Source: Streptomyces sp. P3 | Lineage (GTDB): Bacteria > Actinomycetota > Actinomycetes > Streptomycetales > Streptomycetaceae | Direction of reading: 5' to 3' | NCBI GenBank assembly: GCA_016893485.2 | Contig: JAFEKX020000001.1 | Span: 62,001-126,000 of the forward strand | Length of the DNA: 64,000 bases | Shown here: positions 19,276 through 29,520 of the stretch, one piece after another | Numbering within the stretch: position 1 is the first letter of the stretch | Layout: each line of letters begins with the position of its first letter | Program-made: the position numbers and the translations under genes | Notes under the pieces: generated by a model | Told to the model about the DNA's origin: nothing | Database searches by the model: none | Seen by the model: the letters and a program-made list of their open reading frames with translations, nothing else

Positions 19276-20230
19276 ATGGCAGGCAGAAACGTCCCACAAG
19301 GCACCAACCGGGATATCCGTGATGATTTCCGTGCGGAGATCCGGGAATTCCTCGGCACGCGACGGGCCAAGGTCACCCCGAGCAGGCCGGACTGCCCCTC
19401 TACGGGGAGAGCGCCGGCGGGTTACCGGGCTGCGCCGCGAAGAGGTAGCCCTCCTGGCGGGCATCTCCAGCGAGTACTACACCCGGCTGGAGCGCGGCAA
19501 CGCCACCGGCGTCTCCGAGAGCGTCATCGACGGCATCGCGCAAGCACTACAGCTCGACGAGGCCGAACGCCTCCACCTGCTCGACCTTCTGCGCGGCGCC
19601 GGCACGACCCGCCCGCCACGCCGCCGCCCAGCCCAGCAGCGGGTCCGGCCCGCGGTGCAGCGCGTCCTCGACTCGATGGCGGGCACACCCGCGTTCATCC
19701 TCAGCGGACGCGGGGACATCCTGGCCGCCAACCACCTCGGGCGCGCCCTGTTCTCCCCGGTCTACGCCGACCCGGTGCGCCCGCCCAACAACGCGAAATT
19801 CGTCTTTCTCAGCCCGCACGCGAGCGAGTTCTTCCGCCACTGGGACGAGGTCGCCAACGACACGGTCGCCATGCTGCGCGCCGAAGCCGGCCGCGACCTC
19901 TACGACCGACGGCTGGCGGACCTGATCGGGGAACTGTCCACCCGCAGCGAGGAATTCCGCCGCCGCTGGGCCGCCCACAACGTCCGCATGCACACCACCG
20001 GCGTGAAACTCCTCCACCACCCGGCCGTCGGCGACCTCGACCTGCCCTTCGAAACCTTCTCCCTCCCCGGCGGCCCCAGCCAGTTCCTCCTCACCTACAC
20101 CGCCGAACCCGCCTCCCCTTCGCAGGACGCCCTGAACCTGCTCGCCAGCTGGGCCGCGACCCATGACGACATCGAGCGGTCCGCACCGGCCAACGACACC
20201 GAGCCGGCCGACTCGGCGGAGACACCCTGA
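19276..20230 (+). CDS. MmyB-like helix-turn-helix regulator (two frameshifts)
   Basis: XRE helix-turn-helix followed by the MmyB-like ligand-binding (PAS-related) domain. The DNA-binding part is split: DIRDDFRAEIREFLGTRRAK in one frame, then (one C missing near 19380, one G missing near 19405) RRVTGLRREEVALLAGISSE and YYTRLERGNATGVSESV. The C-terminal domain has the usual ILSGRGDILAANHLGRALFS and TFSLPGGPSQFLLTYTAEP. Start at ATG 19276 or GTG 19267. It is divergent from the SDR/Ddn operon, and a cupin and an aldo/keto reductase follow in the same direction. In this family such regulators usually control adjacent redox genes. Confidence 0.87.
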
Positions 20231-20324
20231 CGAAACAACGACGCCCGGGCCGAACAGACAGCACGATCCACGGCGTCGGCGGTGCCGGTATGCCTAGTGG
20301 ACCCCGATCCAGGAGAAACACCTC

Positions 20325-20734
20325 ATGGAGCTCGTCAAGGAGCAGCCCACCGTCAAGGGCCCGTCCGACTGGTTCGCCGGTGACGTGTGGTTCGACGTGA
20401 TCTTCGCTGGCCAGGAGCCGTCGCGGATGCGCGCCAACCAGGTCCGCTTCTCCCCGGCAGCGCGCACAAACTGGCACTCCCACCTGGTGGGCCAGACCCT
20501 GCACGTCACCTCGGGCATCGCGTTGATCGGCACTCGCGACGGCACGATCCTGGAAGCCCATCCGGGCCAGACCGTCACCTGTCCGCCCGGCGAGGAGCAC
20601 TGGCACGGCGCCACCTCGGAGCTCTTCATGGAGCACATCGCCATGTGGGAGGGCACCGACGACGGTACCCCGAGACCACATGGCTGGAGCCGGTCACCGA
20701 CGAGCAGTACCGCGGCCCGCGTACCAACAGCTGA
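20325..20734 (+). CDS. Cupin-domain protein (one frameshift)
   Basis: Single cupin barrel of about 136 residues. Metal ligands are visible in TNWHSHLVGQTLHVTSG and CPPGEEHWHGATSEL. It resembles the cupins found beside carboxymuconolactone-decarboxylase-like and AKR genes, including (R)-mandelonitrile-lyase-type cupins. A missing C near 20673 shifts the tail, which should read TTWLEPVTDEQYRGPRTNS. The aldo/keto reductase starts 106 bases downstream. Function beyond metal-dependent small-molecule chemistry cannot be assigned. Confidence 0.8.
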
Positions 20735-20840
20735 CCGCAGCACACCCCCACGGGGCCGGAACGGCCATGGGCGGCTATCAGGTCTTCAGCAGCTCAGCCT
20801 CGCAGCGCCAACGAGCCTGCGACCTGCAAAGGAGCGTCAC

Positions 20841-21810
20841 ATGGAGTACAGCCGCCTGGGCTCCACCGGCTTGAAGGTCAGCCGGCTCGCCCTGGGATGC
20901 ATGAGCTACGGCGACCCGGACGTGCCCGGCGCCCATTCCTGGGTGCTGGCCGAGAAAGAGGCCGGACCGTTCTTCAAGCAGGCCGTCGAACTGGGCATCA
21001 CCTTCTGGGACACCGCCAACGTCTACCAGGCGGGCACCTCGAGAAGACCGTCGGCCGCGCTATCACCGAGTACTCCCGGCGCGAGGACATCGTGCTGGCC
21101 ACGAAGGTCCACGGCAAGATGCACGAGGGCCCCGGCGGACAGGGCCTGTCCCGCAAGGCCATCCTCGAACAGATCGACGCCTCCCTGACCCGGCTGGGCA
21201 CCGACTACATCGACCTGTACCAGATCCACCGCTTCGACGACGAGACACCGGTCCAGGAGACCATGGAGGCGCTGCACGACATCGTCAAGGCCGGGAAGGT
21301 CCGCTACCTCGGCGCCTCCTCGATGTACGCCTGGCAGTTCGCCAAGCTCCAGTACGCCGCCGACCTCGGCGGCTGGACCAACTTCGCCTCCATGCAGAAC
21401 CAGTACAACCTGCTGCGCCGCCAGGACGAGCCGGAGCTCATGGCCATGTGCGGCGACATGGGCGTGGGGCTGGTGCCCTACTCGCCCAACGGCAAGGGGC
21501 GCCTCGCCCGACCCGCCCACGGGCAGAGCGCCCGTTCCCGCTCCGACCGCATCGTGCAGTTCTTCGACAGCCCCACGACCAGCCGGTCATCAACGCCGTG
21601 CAGCAGCTCGCCGAAGCCCGCGGCGTCAGCATGGCCCAGGTCGCTCTCGCGTGGGTGCTACGCAATCCGCTGGTCTCCGCTCCCATCATCGGAGCCACCA
21701 GGCCCCACCACCTGTCCCAGGCCGTGGACGCGCTCGCCCTGCGGCTGTCGGACCAGGAAGCGGCCGCTCTGGAAGAGCCCTACATCAACGCCGGACCGTC
21801 CTGGTTCTGA
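20841..21810 (+). CDS. Aldo/keto reductase (two frameshifts)
   Basis: NADPH-dependent AKR related to the YajO/YhdN type, about 324 residues. LGSTGLKVSRLALGCMSYG, the catalytic Asp/Tyr in FWDTANVYQAGTS, the Lys in VLATKVHGKM and the His in LYQIHRFDDE are present. A missing C near 21040 and another near 21583, both in short C runs, split it into three frames; the C-terminus reads VAEARGVS-like LAEARGVSMAQVALAWVL and APIIGATRPHHL. ATG 20841 follows AAAGGAG. It probably shares a transcript with the cupin. Confidence 0.87.
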
Positions 21811-21914
21811 ATCCCGCCCCGCGCCCATCACCTGGCAGACCCCGACCCACGCAACCGCCACGTCGGCGCGGCTACCAGCGTCGTACGGGCCTACCGGACG
21901 ATCGGCCCTGATCA

Positions 21915-22627
21915 CGCCCTGAGTTGCTTCCGATGGCCGGTATGACCCGAGGGAATCCGGTGGCGGGTTTCTGCCCGAAGTGGCCGGAGCAGACCGCGCC
22001 GTCGGCGGCGACACCGAGGGAGGGGTTGGGGTGGGGGTCGACAGGGGCCGGGCAGCGCCGGGGGTGGAGAGACCTGACACGCCGAGGAGGGCGGTGGCCA
22101 GGGAGGCGGGCACACTGAGGTCGCCGGCGGGAGCCTGGCTCGTGCCGCGGCCGGTGCCGTAGCGGTGCAGGCTCGTGCCGAAGGCCCGTCGCACCGCGCC
22201 GGCGGTGCCGGTGATCTTCACGTAATGGGTGGTGCGCTGGGTGACGGTGAGCCCGGAGGCGTGCAACCACGCCGTGACGCCAGCGAGTTGCGCGGCCGTG
22301 GGGCCGAAGCGCCGTTGGTATGCCTCCGGGGTGAGGTAGTGCCGGTAGTGGGGCTGTGCGGGTCGCTGATGTCGCGCAGGAGGTCGGTGAGGCCCTGTGG
22401 GTCACGGGAGTTGAGGTAGAGACGGGCGCTGACGTGCTGATCGCCGGGGACGGGCCCTGCGTCGGCGGCCGCGTAGCGTATGCCGGCCGGGACCCGGCTA
22501 GGGGGTGGCGGTGGTCGTCAGAGCGGGCGGTGGCGCGGGGCGCCGTGCCCAGGAGTGCGGAACAGGCCGCCGCAGCGACGTAAGGGCGCAGGCGACGCCC
22601 AGGACGTATTCGGGCAGGGAAAGACAA
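21915..22627 (-). pseudogene. S53 (kumamolisin-type) protease, prodomain-only remnant
   Basis: A secretion signal (LRPYVAAAACSALLGTAPRA) is followed by the pro-kumamolisin activation domain: DQHVSARLYLNSRDPQGLTD, HYRHYLTPEAYQRRFGPTAA, GVTAWLHASGLTVTQRTTHY and GAVRRAFGTSLHRYGTGRG. At least two homopolymer frameshifts interrupt it. After a linker fragment (CSGHFGQKPATGFP), where the mature domain should begin, the sequence ends at about 21915. The whole catalytic domain (about 350 residues with Glu, Asp and Ser) is missing. The prodomain alone has no known activity, so this is a truncated gene. Confidence 0.72.
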
Positions 22628-22738
22628 GAAGGCGCCCCTTCGGGGCGAGGCGCTGGACGGCGTGCGGAGCTGGGCAGGGCAGGGCGGCGCGGCTGCTCGA
22701 AAGCGCTGCCCGTCGTGGTGATGAAGGAGGCTGAGGCC

Positions 22739-23963
22739 TTACGTGCGCACGGTCCGGCCCCGGCATAGCAGGCCGGTGACGCCCGTGAACTGAAGATCGA
22801 GCCCGAGGCCGTCGCGTTCGGCGTGGATGTGCAGGTGGGGCTCCGTGCTGTTGCCGGAGTTGCCCACCTCGCCGAGCAGCTGCCCGGCGCGCACAGGATC
22901 GCCCGTCGTCACCGTCACGGTGCCGCGGCGCAGGTGAGCGAGCTTGACGATCTCGGCGCCGGTGTCGATGAACACGTGGTTGCCGTAGGGCGGCTGGTAT
23001 CGGATCGTGCCGGGTTCCTGGTCGTCGAGGTGATCGGCGGCGGAGACGACGGTGCCGTCACACGGGGCGTAAAGGCTCTGCCCGTACACGAGGTAGCTCT
23101 CGTTTTCCCCGCGCAGGCCGGTGCCGCGTGCGCGCGCACCGCCCCGACCGATCTGGATCACGTCCAGGGCGCCGCGCTGCTCGGGAAAGGACGCGTGATG
23201 GTTCAGGCTGGCCCCGCCGCCCTGCGCGATATACCACTTCCCGTTCCGCAGGGGAAGGTGAGAGGCCGGGACACGGCGGTCCCCAGCGATGGCGGCGCGC
23301 CCGGAGCAGGAACCATCCGAAACCGGCGAGCAGGGCCAAGCCCACCGCCAGTTCGGCCCCACCGCCGCCCGACGTGGGCAGCCTGGGCAGCCGGCACGCG
23401 GAGGCAAGGGCCACCAGCGCGCCGGCCTCCACGGGCCGACGTATCCACCACGGAAGCCGAGCCGGGCTCTGCCAGCCCTCCATGAGCAGGTAGCCGGACG
23501 CGACGATGAGCAGACGGCCGCACCAGGCGATGCGGGAAGGTGCCTGCCAGCACGCGTCGATGCGTGCGGCGAGCAGCAGCACCCACACGGTCCACACCAG
23601 GGCAGCTCGCGCCCCGTGCGGGACGCGCAGCCGCGCCACGCGGTACGACCCCGGGGCGATCAGCAGCCCGTCGAGCACCTGGCCGTCGCGTGGTGGTGGC
23701 GAAGGCGAGGGCACGCCCCTGGTGCCTTCGATCACCAGCCCGTCGGGATGGTCCCGTACCCCGGTGATCTCGCCGACGCGTTCGCGGGTACCGTCCAGGA
23801 TCTGGTCGAGCCGCTCATTTCCTACTGCGGCAACGACCCGCGGGGCGAGCACCTCCCGCTGTGCGCGCTCGGCGGTGAGGAACCTGAACAGCAGGTCGGC
23901 CGCCGGCTGTCCCGTGCGGCGGGGTTCCGCCGGTGTTCCCGCTTTCTCAGGCACCGGCCGCAC
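22739..23963 (-). CDS. Membrane-anchored M23 (LytM) metallopeptidase (one frameshift)
   Basis: About 405 residues. The N-terminus (RVGEITGVRDHPDGLVIEGT) is a soluble domain; four membrane helices follow (ALVWTVWVLLLAARI, GRLLIVASGYLLM, EAGALVALASACRL, LAVGLALLAGFGWFLL). The C-terminus is LytM-like: GNHVFIDTGAEIVKLAHLRR and the Zn motif NSTEPHLHIHAERDG. One missing G near 23278 separates the membrane and peptidase parts. The start is a GTG at 23963 overlapping the end of a small upstream ORF, which suggests coupled translation. It probably cleaves peptidoglycan cross-links outside the membrane. Confidence 0.78.
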
Positions 23964-24121
23964 CGTCCCAGTCCGCCGCCATCGCCACGGACGTCACGCC
24001 GAGCGCCGACACCAGGGGCCTACTGCGCTGCACGAGGCGGTCCTTGACGGACCGGTAGCGCCGCGCGATCGACCTGCAGTCCTCGTCGCGCAGGCATGTG
24101 CATCGCCACCAGATACGACAA
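23949..24121 (-). CDS. Small hypothetical protein upstream of the M23 peptidase (one frameshift)
   Basis: A frame of about 57 residues starts at TTG 24121 behind a strong AGGAGG site and ends in TGA overlapping the GTG of the peptidase gene. It reads CRSIARRYRSVKDRLVQRSR and ends TSVAMAADWDGAAGA. One indel near 24090 has to be repaired to join VLSYLVAMHM to the rest. I do not recognise the family. The overlap and ribosome-binding site are the main support. Confidence 0.4.
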
Positions 24122-24197
24122 GACGGCCACCTCCTACGAAGCAGCGGTCAGTCTCGCATCATTCCTACTCTGGGCAAGATCAGTTTGAAGACGGGCC

Positions 24198-24549
24198 CTA
24201 GCTTGCAAAAACTTCGATCCCCGTAACGGTGCCGCCGACGTTGTCGGAGTAGTGGCCGGGAGTCAGAGTGACCAGCTTGGTGCCCTCACCGCAGCCGATG
24301 CTGACGTGCCAGAAAAACTATGCGATAGGACGTCTGGTTCGAGACGGACCGGGCAGGGGCGAAGGTGTCGCAGCCGAGCGACTCGGAGTAAACGGTCCTT
24401 GTTCCGGTCCTGTTGGTCCCCGACCATCCGCAGACCTTCCCCTTGGGGCAGGTGTTGGGGTCGGCTGCCGCAGCCGGTGTGGCGAAGGCACCGCCCAGCA
24501 GCGCTCCAGCCACGGCCACCGTCGTCAAGCTCTTCCCGAACAGGTTCAT
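24198..24549 (-). CDS. Small secreted protein, peptidase-inhibitor-I36-like (one frameshift)
   Basis: Signal peptide MNLFGKSLTTVAVAGALLGG ending in ATPAAAA, then a small Cys-containing domain: CPKGKVCGWSGTNRTGTRTV, FAPARSVSNQTSYRI. After a frameshift near 24308 it continues HVSIGCGEGTKLVTLTPGHY and VGGTVTGIEVFAS, ending at 24198. The total is about 116 residues. The layout matches the SMI/I36-type secreted inhibitors of streptomycetes, which contain crystallin-like folds. A TTTGAC-N5-GTCAAA dyad (24619-24635) lies upstream. Confidence 0.72.
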
Positions 24550-24790
24550 ATGAGGCTCCCTATGTTCTTGATCAACTGACTGCGGGATGCTAACCCGTGT
24601 GGCGTAGTCGCACCAGTGTTTGACATGACGTCAAATACCCATTCATACCCGGCACTTACCGATCCGGGAGCCGTCCCTACGCAGGCAACGACGGCCGCCG
24701 CCCCGGCACGCCGGCTATCCGAGCCAGACGATGTTCAGGACGGTCAGGCGGCGCAGGGGCCGGCGGGGTGGATGTAATCGGGTTTGGCGT

Positions 24791-24960
24791 ATGGCGCAAT
24801 TGGTTGAAGTTCGGGAGATCGATGGCGACGAGGGTCGTCGGCTGGTGCGAATCGTGCGCAGGGGCAGCGGCTCGGTGGTGACTCGGCGGCGGGCCCGGAT
24901 GATGCTGCTCCCGGCGATGCCGGTCGCGAGGATCATCTTCACCAGCACTGCGCGCGGCGC
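24791..24960 (+). mobile_element. IS630-family transposase, N-terminal fragment
   Basis: From ATG 24791 the translation reads LVEVREIDGDEGRRLVRIVR, then RRARMMLLPAMPVARIIFTS. This is the helix-turn-helix start of an IS630-type transposase, of a different subgroup from the copy at 13065-13599. It stops being recognisable after about 55 codons and lies head-on against the TetR gene at 24997. Only the N-terminal tip remains. Confidence 0.65.
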
Positions 24961-24996
24961 CACGCATCGGACAGCGTCGCATTCCGGCCAGGCGGG

Positions 24997-25572
24997 CTAT
25001 TCGAGCGCGGCCACAGCGGTCTTCAACTCGCCAAATACCTCTCGGGCGTACTCGACGAGAGTCCGCGGATCCGCTGTCGACGTCCACCGGTCGAACGCGC
25101 CGTAGAAGGCACGCGCGCCCAGTTCGGCCGCGAGATCGGCGACGAGTTCCGAGACACCGCGCGTGCGAAGCGCCTGCGCCATCGCCTCGGAGAGCGCCGC
25201 CCGCTTGGAGGTGGAGCGCTCCTGCAGTTCCGCGCTGTTCGCGATGACCGCCCGAAGCCGGCGCCCGATGTCGCGCCGGTCCTCCGTGAACGAGGAAGCG
25301 AGTCCGTCCAGCGCCAGGCCGACCGTCTCCAGAGGCGTGGCCGATTCGGGCGCCTCGGCGATCGCCTCGGCGGTGATCCGGTTGTGGATCTCCTGGCCCG
25401 CGAACAGCACCTCGCGCTTGTCGGCGAAGTGCCGGAAGAACGTGGTCTTGGTCAGCCCTCCGGCCCGCTCGGCGATCTCGTTGACCGTCGTCGCCTCGTA
25501 CCCCTGCTCCGCGAACAGTTCGACCGCGGCGCGGACCAGGCGTTCCCGTGCGTTCGGTTCCCATCGAGCCAT
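24997..25572 (-). CDS. TetR-family transcriptional regulator
   Basis: Intact regulator of about 191 residues. The helix-turn-helix is ATTVNEIAERAGGLTKTTFF with RHFADKREVLF; note the insertion-like GGLTK in the recognition region, also seen in related proteins. The C-terminal ligand domain ends in VEYAREVFGELKTAVAALE. I choose ATG 25572 (MARWEPNAR); a second ATG lies nine bases upstream. It is divergent from an NAD-dependent epimerase-like gene with an 11-bp inverted repeat between them, so it probably represses both. Confidence 0.93.
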   Translation of the reverse strand: MARWEPNARERLVRAAVELFAEQGYEATTVNEIAERAGGLTKTTFFRHFADKREVLFAGQEIHNRITAEAIAEAPESATPLETVGLALDGLASSFTEDRRDIGRRLRAVIANSAELQERSTSKRAALSEAMAQALRTRGVSELVADLAAELGARAFYGAFDRWTSTADPRTLVEYAREVFGELKTAVAALE

Positions 25573-25591
25573 GAGGGCCATCCTAGGTGAC

Positions 25592-25636
25592 GTGACTTGG
25601 TATCGTCACCGTGCTAGCGTGATGTTACCAAGTCAC
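25592..25636. promoter_or_regulatory. Putative TetR operator, TetR/epimerase promoter
   Basis: GTGACTTGGTA (25592-25602) and TACCAAGTCAC (25626-25636) are perfect inverted repeats 23 bases apart; with one mismatch the arms extend to 16 bases (25587-25602/25626-25641). The pair spans the likely divergent core promoters, suggesting two dimer half-sites or paired operators. Confidence 0.72.
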
Positions 25637-25657
25637 ATCACTTCCCGGGAGATCCTC

Positions 25658-26526
25658 ATGCGCGTCTTCGTCACCGGCGCCAGCGGCCACATCGGCTCCG
25701 CCGTTGTTCCCGAGCTCATCCACGCAGGTCACGACGTCGTCGGCCTCGCCCGTTCCGACGAGGCGGCAGCGACCGTCAGGGCCATGGGCGCCGAGGCCCG
25801 CCGCGGGGACCTGACCGACCTCGACGGGCTGCGCGAGGCCGCCCGCGACGCCGACGCGGTCGTCCACCTCGGCTTCCAGCACGAGGGGATCGCGTCCGGC
25901 CGCTTCGCCGAGGTCGCCGCGCAGGACCAAGAGGTCGTCCACGCGATCTGCGGCGAACTCGTCGACACCGGCAAAGCCTTCCTCGGTATCGGCATGGGCC
26001 GCGTCGAGGACCTGGTGAACCACCCCAACCCCGCGCCAAGGTCGCACTCGCCATCCACGGGTACACCGGACGCGGCGTCCGCACCGTCCTGGTCGCGGTC
26101 CCGAACGTCACCCACAGCGAGCGCGACCGGAACGGGTTCATCCCGCAGTACCTCCGGATCGCCCGCCAGACCGGCGTCGCCGGCTACGTCGGGGACGGCG
26201 CCAACACCTGGGCCGCGGGCCACACCCTAGATGTTGCCCGCGTCTGGGCGCTCGCACTGGACAAGGCCCCAGCCGGCTCGCAGGTCACCGGTGCCACCGA
26301 GGCCGGCATCCCAGTCCGCACCATCGCCGAGTCCGTCGCCCGCCACCTGGGCATCGAGGCGGTCAGCATGTCGGCGGAGCAGGCAGCCGAGCACTTCAAG
26401 GCCTTCCCCTTCATCGGCATCGACGTCAAGATGCCGAACCAGGCGACCCGCGAACTACTCGGCTGGGAGCCGACCCACCCCACCCTGCTCGCCGACCTCG
26501 ACGCAGGCTTCTACTTCAATCGCTGA
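25658..26526 (+). CDS. NAD(P)-dependent epimerase/dehydratase-like (extended SDR) protein (one frameshift)
   Basis: Extended SDR of about 290 residues starting MRVFVTGASGHIGSAVVPEL, with GDLTDLDGLREAARDADAVV typical of the atypical/Ycf39-like branch. A missing C near 26035 divides it; the second frame reads AKVALAIHGYTGRGVRTVLV, PNVTHSERDRNGFIPQYLRI and ELLGWEPTHPTLLADLDAGF. It is the probable target of the divergent TetR 24997-25572. The reaction is not inferable. Confidence 0.86.
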
Positions 26527-26560
26527 ACCGCCAGGAGGGGTGACGCTTCCAGTACCGCAT

Positions 26561-27105
26561 TCAAGCAACGTTCGCCCTGGCGACAACTTCGCGTAGGCGT
26601 TCGTCGGCGGCGTGCTTGTTCCGCCAGATGATGCAGCGGCGGATCATGCTGGCCTAAGCCTTGTGGCTGGCGTGGTCGGTGCCGTCGAGGACGAAGTAGC
26701 GCAGGGCGGTGAACCGGGCCTCGATCCGGTTGAGCCAGGAGCTAATGGTCGGGGTGTAGACGATCTCTACCTTGTTCGCCGCCGCCCACGTTCCGACCCG
26801 CCGGCACCGCTTCGTCGTCAGGTGCGGAGAGTAGTTGTCGCAGATGATCGCAATGAGCACGTCCGCCGGGTGCAGCGAGCGCAGGTACCGGCAGAACTCC
26901 AGGAACTTCCAGCGGTTCTTGGTCTTCTTGATGTGGCCGTAGAGCTGGTCCTTGCCCAGGCCGTAGGCGGCGAACAGGTGCCGGACGCCGTGCGGTCGGG
27001 TGTCAGTGGCCCGCCTGCGGGGTCTGGCCTCGCGGTCGGGGTCCTTGCCCTTGCCGCCGCGTTCAGCCCACTGCCGGCCAGGTCGTGTGATCCGGTGACC
27101 GTGTG
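26561..27105 (-). mobile_element. IS630-family transposase, catalytic-half remnant
   Basis: C-terminal DDE half: GRQWAERGGKGKDPD, HGVRHLFAAYGLGKDQLYGH, IKKTKNRWKFLEFCRYLRSL, the catalytic Asp in IAIICDNYSPHLTTKR and the Glu in SSWLNRIEARFTALRYF. A TAG at 26654-26656 (HASHKA then stop; relatives have Gln) interrupts the tail, which then continues ASMIRRCIIWRNKHAADERL to TGA at 26561. The N-terminal half and first Asp are missing upstream of about 27105. It is inactive on both counts. It is not the other half of the 13065 copy, whose sequence belongs to a different IS630 subgroup. Confidence 0.8.
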
Positions 27106-27351
27106 CCTGAGGGCCACGGATCGCTCCTGCCAGCCACCGGTGCCCTTCAGCGGTATCACTGCCTGGTCGACGCGTCACGTCGTCGCCGCGAGCCTGCCAC
27201 GCAAGGGTGCTGAACCGGACCGCGCCCGCGCCCGGCGACGGATCATCCCGCCTCGGGCAGCGATGCCAAGGCACTGAGAGGTCTTACGGGCCGGTGACAT
27301 GACGGGCGTGGTGCTGCCGAGCGGCGGGGTCGCGGTCCTAGCGTCGGGCGT

Positions 27352-28348
27352 ATGCGAGTACTGGTCACCGGCGGTGCCGGGTTCATCGGGTCCCATGTCG
27401 TCGAGGCACTGACCGCGCGCGGACACGAGGCAATCGTGTTCGACCTGCGTGACGGTCCAGATGTGCGCGACGGCGAGGCCGTCGCGTCCGCACTGCGGGG
27501 CGTGTACGCCGTGTGTCATCAGGCGGCGAAGGTGGGCCTGGGGACGGGGTTCGGCGACGCGCCCGACTACGTCTCGCACAACGACCTTGGTACGGCGGTG
27601 CTGCTGTCCGCCATGGCCGCCGCGGGTGTGCGCCGGCTGGTGCTCGCCGGGTCGATGGTCGTCTATGGCGAGGGCTCCTACGCCTGCGAGTGGCACGGAC
27701 CGGTGCGGCCCGGGCCCCGTTCCGTGGCCGATCTGGACGCGGGGCGTTTCGAGCCCCGGTGTCCGCGCTGTGGTGAGGAGTTGACGCCGGGGCTGGTGGG
27801 CGAGGACGCTCCGGGCGACCCGCGGAACGTGTACGCGACGACCAAGCTGACCCAGGAGCATCTGGCGTCGGCTTGGGCGCGGTCCACCGGCGGTTCGGCC
27901 GTGTCGTTGCGCTACCACAACGTGTACGGCCCGAGAATGCCCCGCGACACCCCGTACGCGGGCGTCGCGTCCTTCTTCCGCTCCGCGCTCGCGCGCGGTG
28001 AGTCGCCTCGCGTCTTCGAGGACGGCGGCCAGCGGCGGGACTTCGTGCACGTCCGGGATGTGGCCGCGGCCAACGTGGCGGCTCTTGAGTCTGAAACCCA
28101 ACAGGGGGTACTGACCGCTTACAACACCGGCAGCGGGGACCCCACACGGTCGGGGAGATGGCACACGCGCTGGCCGCCGCGTACGGAGGCCCCGCCCCGT
28201 GGTGACCGGGGAGTACCGGCTTGGCGACGTACGCCACATCACGGCGGACTCGTCCCGGCTACGAGCCGAACTGGGTTGGAAGGCCGAGGTCGAATTCACG
28301 GAGGGGATGCGCGAGTTCGCGACGTCGAAGCTGCGCGGGGAGCAGTAG
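27352..28348 (+). CDS. NAD-dependent epimerase/dehydratase (nucleotide-sugar type; two frameshifts)
   Basis: Extended SDR of about 333 residues. VTGGAGFIGSHVVEAL, LAGSMVVYGEGSYAC (Ser), the active site NVYATTKLTQE (Tyr-x3-Lys) and RYHNVYGPRMPRDTPYAGVA are all typical of UDP/GDP-sugar 4,6-dehydratases and epimerases. An inserted CPRCGEEL segment is a zinc-knuckle-like motif seen in actinobacterial members. Two missing Cs, near 28143 and 28197, break the C-terminus, which should read GEMAHALAAAYGG then ADSSRLRAELGWKAEVEF. It ends at 28348, convergent with a decayed histidine kinase. Confidence 0.87.
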
Positions 28349-28411
28349 CCGGCCGGAGACCAGTCGCCAGTCGGCCGGCGATCACCAGCCGGCCGAGGAC
28401 GTCTACGGCGT

Positions 28412-29518
28412 TCACGCCTCAGCGATGGGCAAGGTCGCCTCGAACCGGCAGCCGCCGGACACGTTCCGTACGGCCGCCCGCCCCCGTGTGCCTCGACGAT
28501 GTCGTGCACGATCGCGAGCCCCGGCCCGGCCGCGGCCGACGGGGTCCACGCGTGCGTGCCGCGCCACCCGGTGTCGAAGACGCCCGGCAATTCCTCCTCC
28601 GGGCTACCGCCGCAGCCGTCCGTCACCGACAGGACGACGCCCTCGGCGGACCATTCGGCGGCGACGTCGACCGTACCGTCGGCCGGTGTCCGCCGGATCG
28701 CGTTGACCAGCAGGTTCCCCAGCAGCCGACTCATCTCCTTGCCGTCCCCTCGACCGGCACCGGCTCGATCCAGTCGCCGACCAGCCGTACACCGTGCTCC
28801 CGCGCGAGCGGATCGGCTCCCGCGAGGGCATCGCCGATCAGGTCGTATAGAGACTTCCGTGACCGGAAGAGAGTGGGCGTCCCGGCGTGTAAGCGGGAGA
28901 GTTCGAACAGGTCACCGACCATGCCGTTGAGGCGTTCGGCCTCGGTGCTGGTCTGACGGAGGTAGCGGTCGGGGTCGGCGGCGACACCGTCCTCGAGGCC
29001 TTCGGACATCGCACGGAGACGGGCCAGCCGGGTACGCCGGTCGCGGGAGATCCAGGCGACGAATTCACGGCGGAATGACTCCAACGCCCTTTCGCGGTCG
29101 CGGGATTCGGCGAGCTAGGCGCTGATTGGGGTCAACTCCCGCCCGAGGTCAGCGAGTTCGGCGGCGGCGGGACAGGCCGGGCGAGGAAGTCGCCGCCGTC
29201 GACGTTACGGGCAGCGAAGGCGAGTTCACGGCTGCGGGCAACGACGCACCGCCCGAGCAGCAGGGCCGTAGCCAGGAAGACCAGGGCCGCCATGGCGACA
29301 ACGGTGGTGACCACGCTCAGGTCGTGCGCGGACAGGAACATCGCCTGCGCCACGGCCAACGTGCCGGCGAGCATCGCCGTCACCGCGACGGCCGCGACCA
29401 CGGCGACGGAGGTGGTGAGCGAACGCCGGCGCAGCAACCACAGCGCGCCCACACCCAGGACCCCGGCCGCGGCGACCCCCAGGAGGACGAGCAGGGCGAT
29501 GAGCAGCATGTCGCGCAT
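28412..29518 (-). pseudogene. Sensor histidine kinase, decayed
   Basis: N-terminal membrane part (MLLIALLVLLGVAAAGVLGV and two more helices), a cytoplasmic linker, the dimerisation region and the ATPase domain (LLVNAIRRTPADGTVDVAAE, VTDGCGG, GPGLAIVHDIVEAHGG) are all traceable. Three lesions exceed simple homopolymer error. The H-box reads [19 protein letters not shown] where relatives have ISHDLRTPLAGLR, so the phospho-acceptor His is Arg. A TAG interrupts the linker near 29115. At least two frameshifts occur near 28740 and 29140. It starts two bases after the response-regulator stop, the normal operon layout. Confidence 0.82.
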
Positions 29519-29520
29519 GA

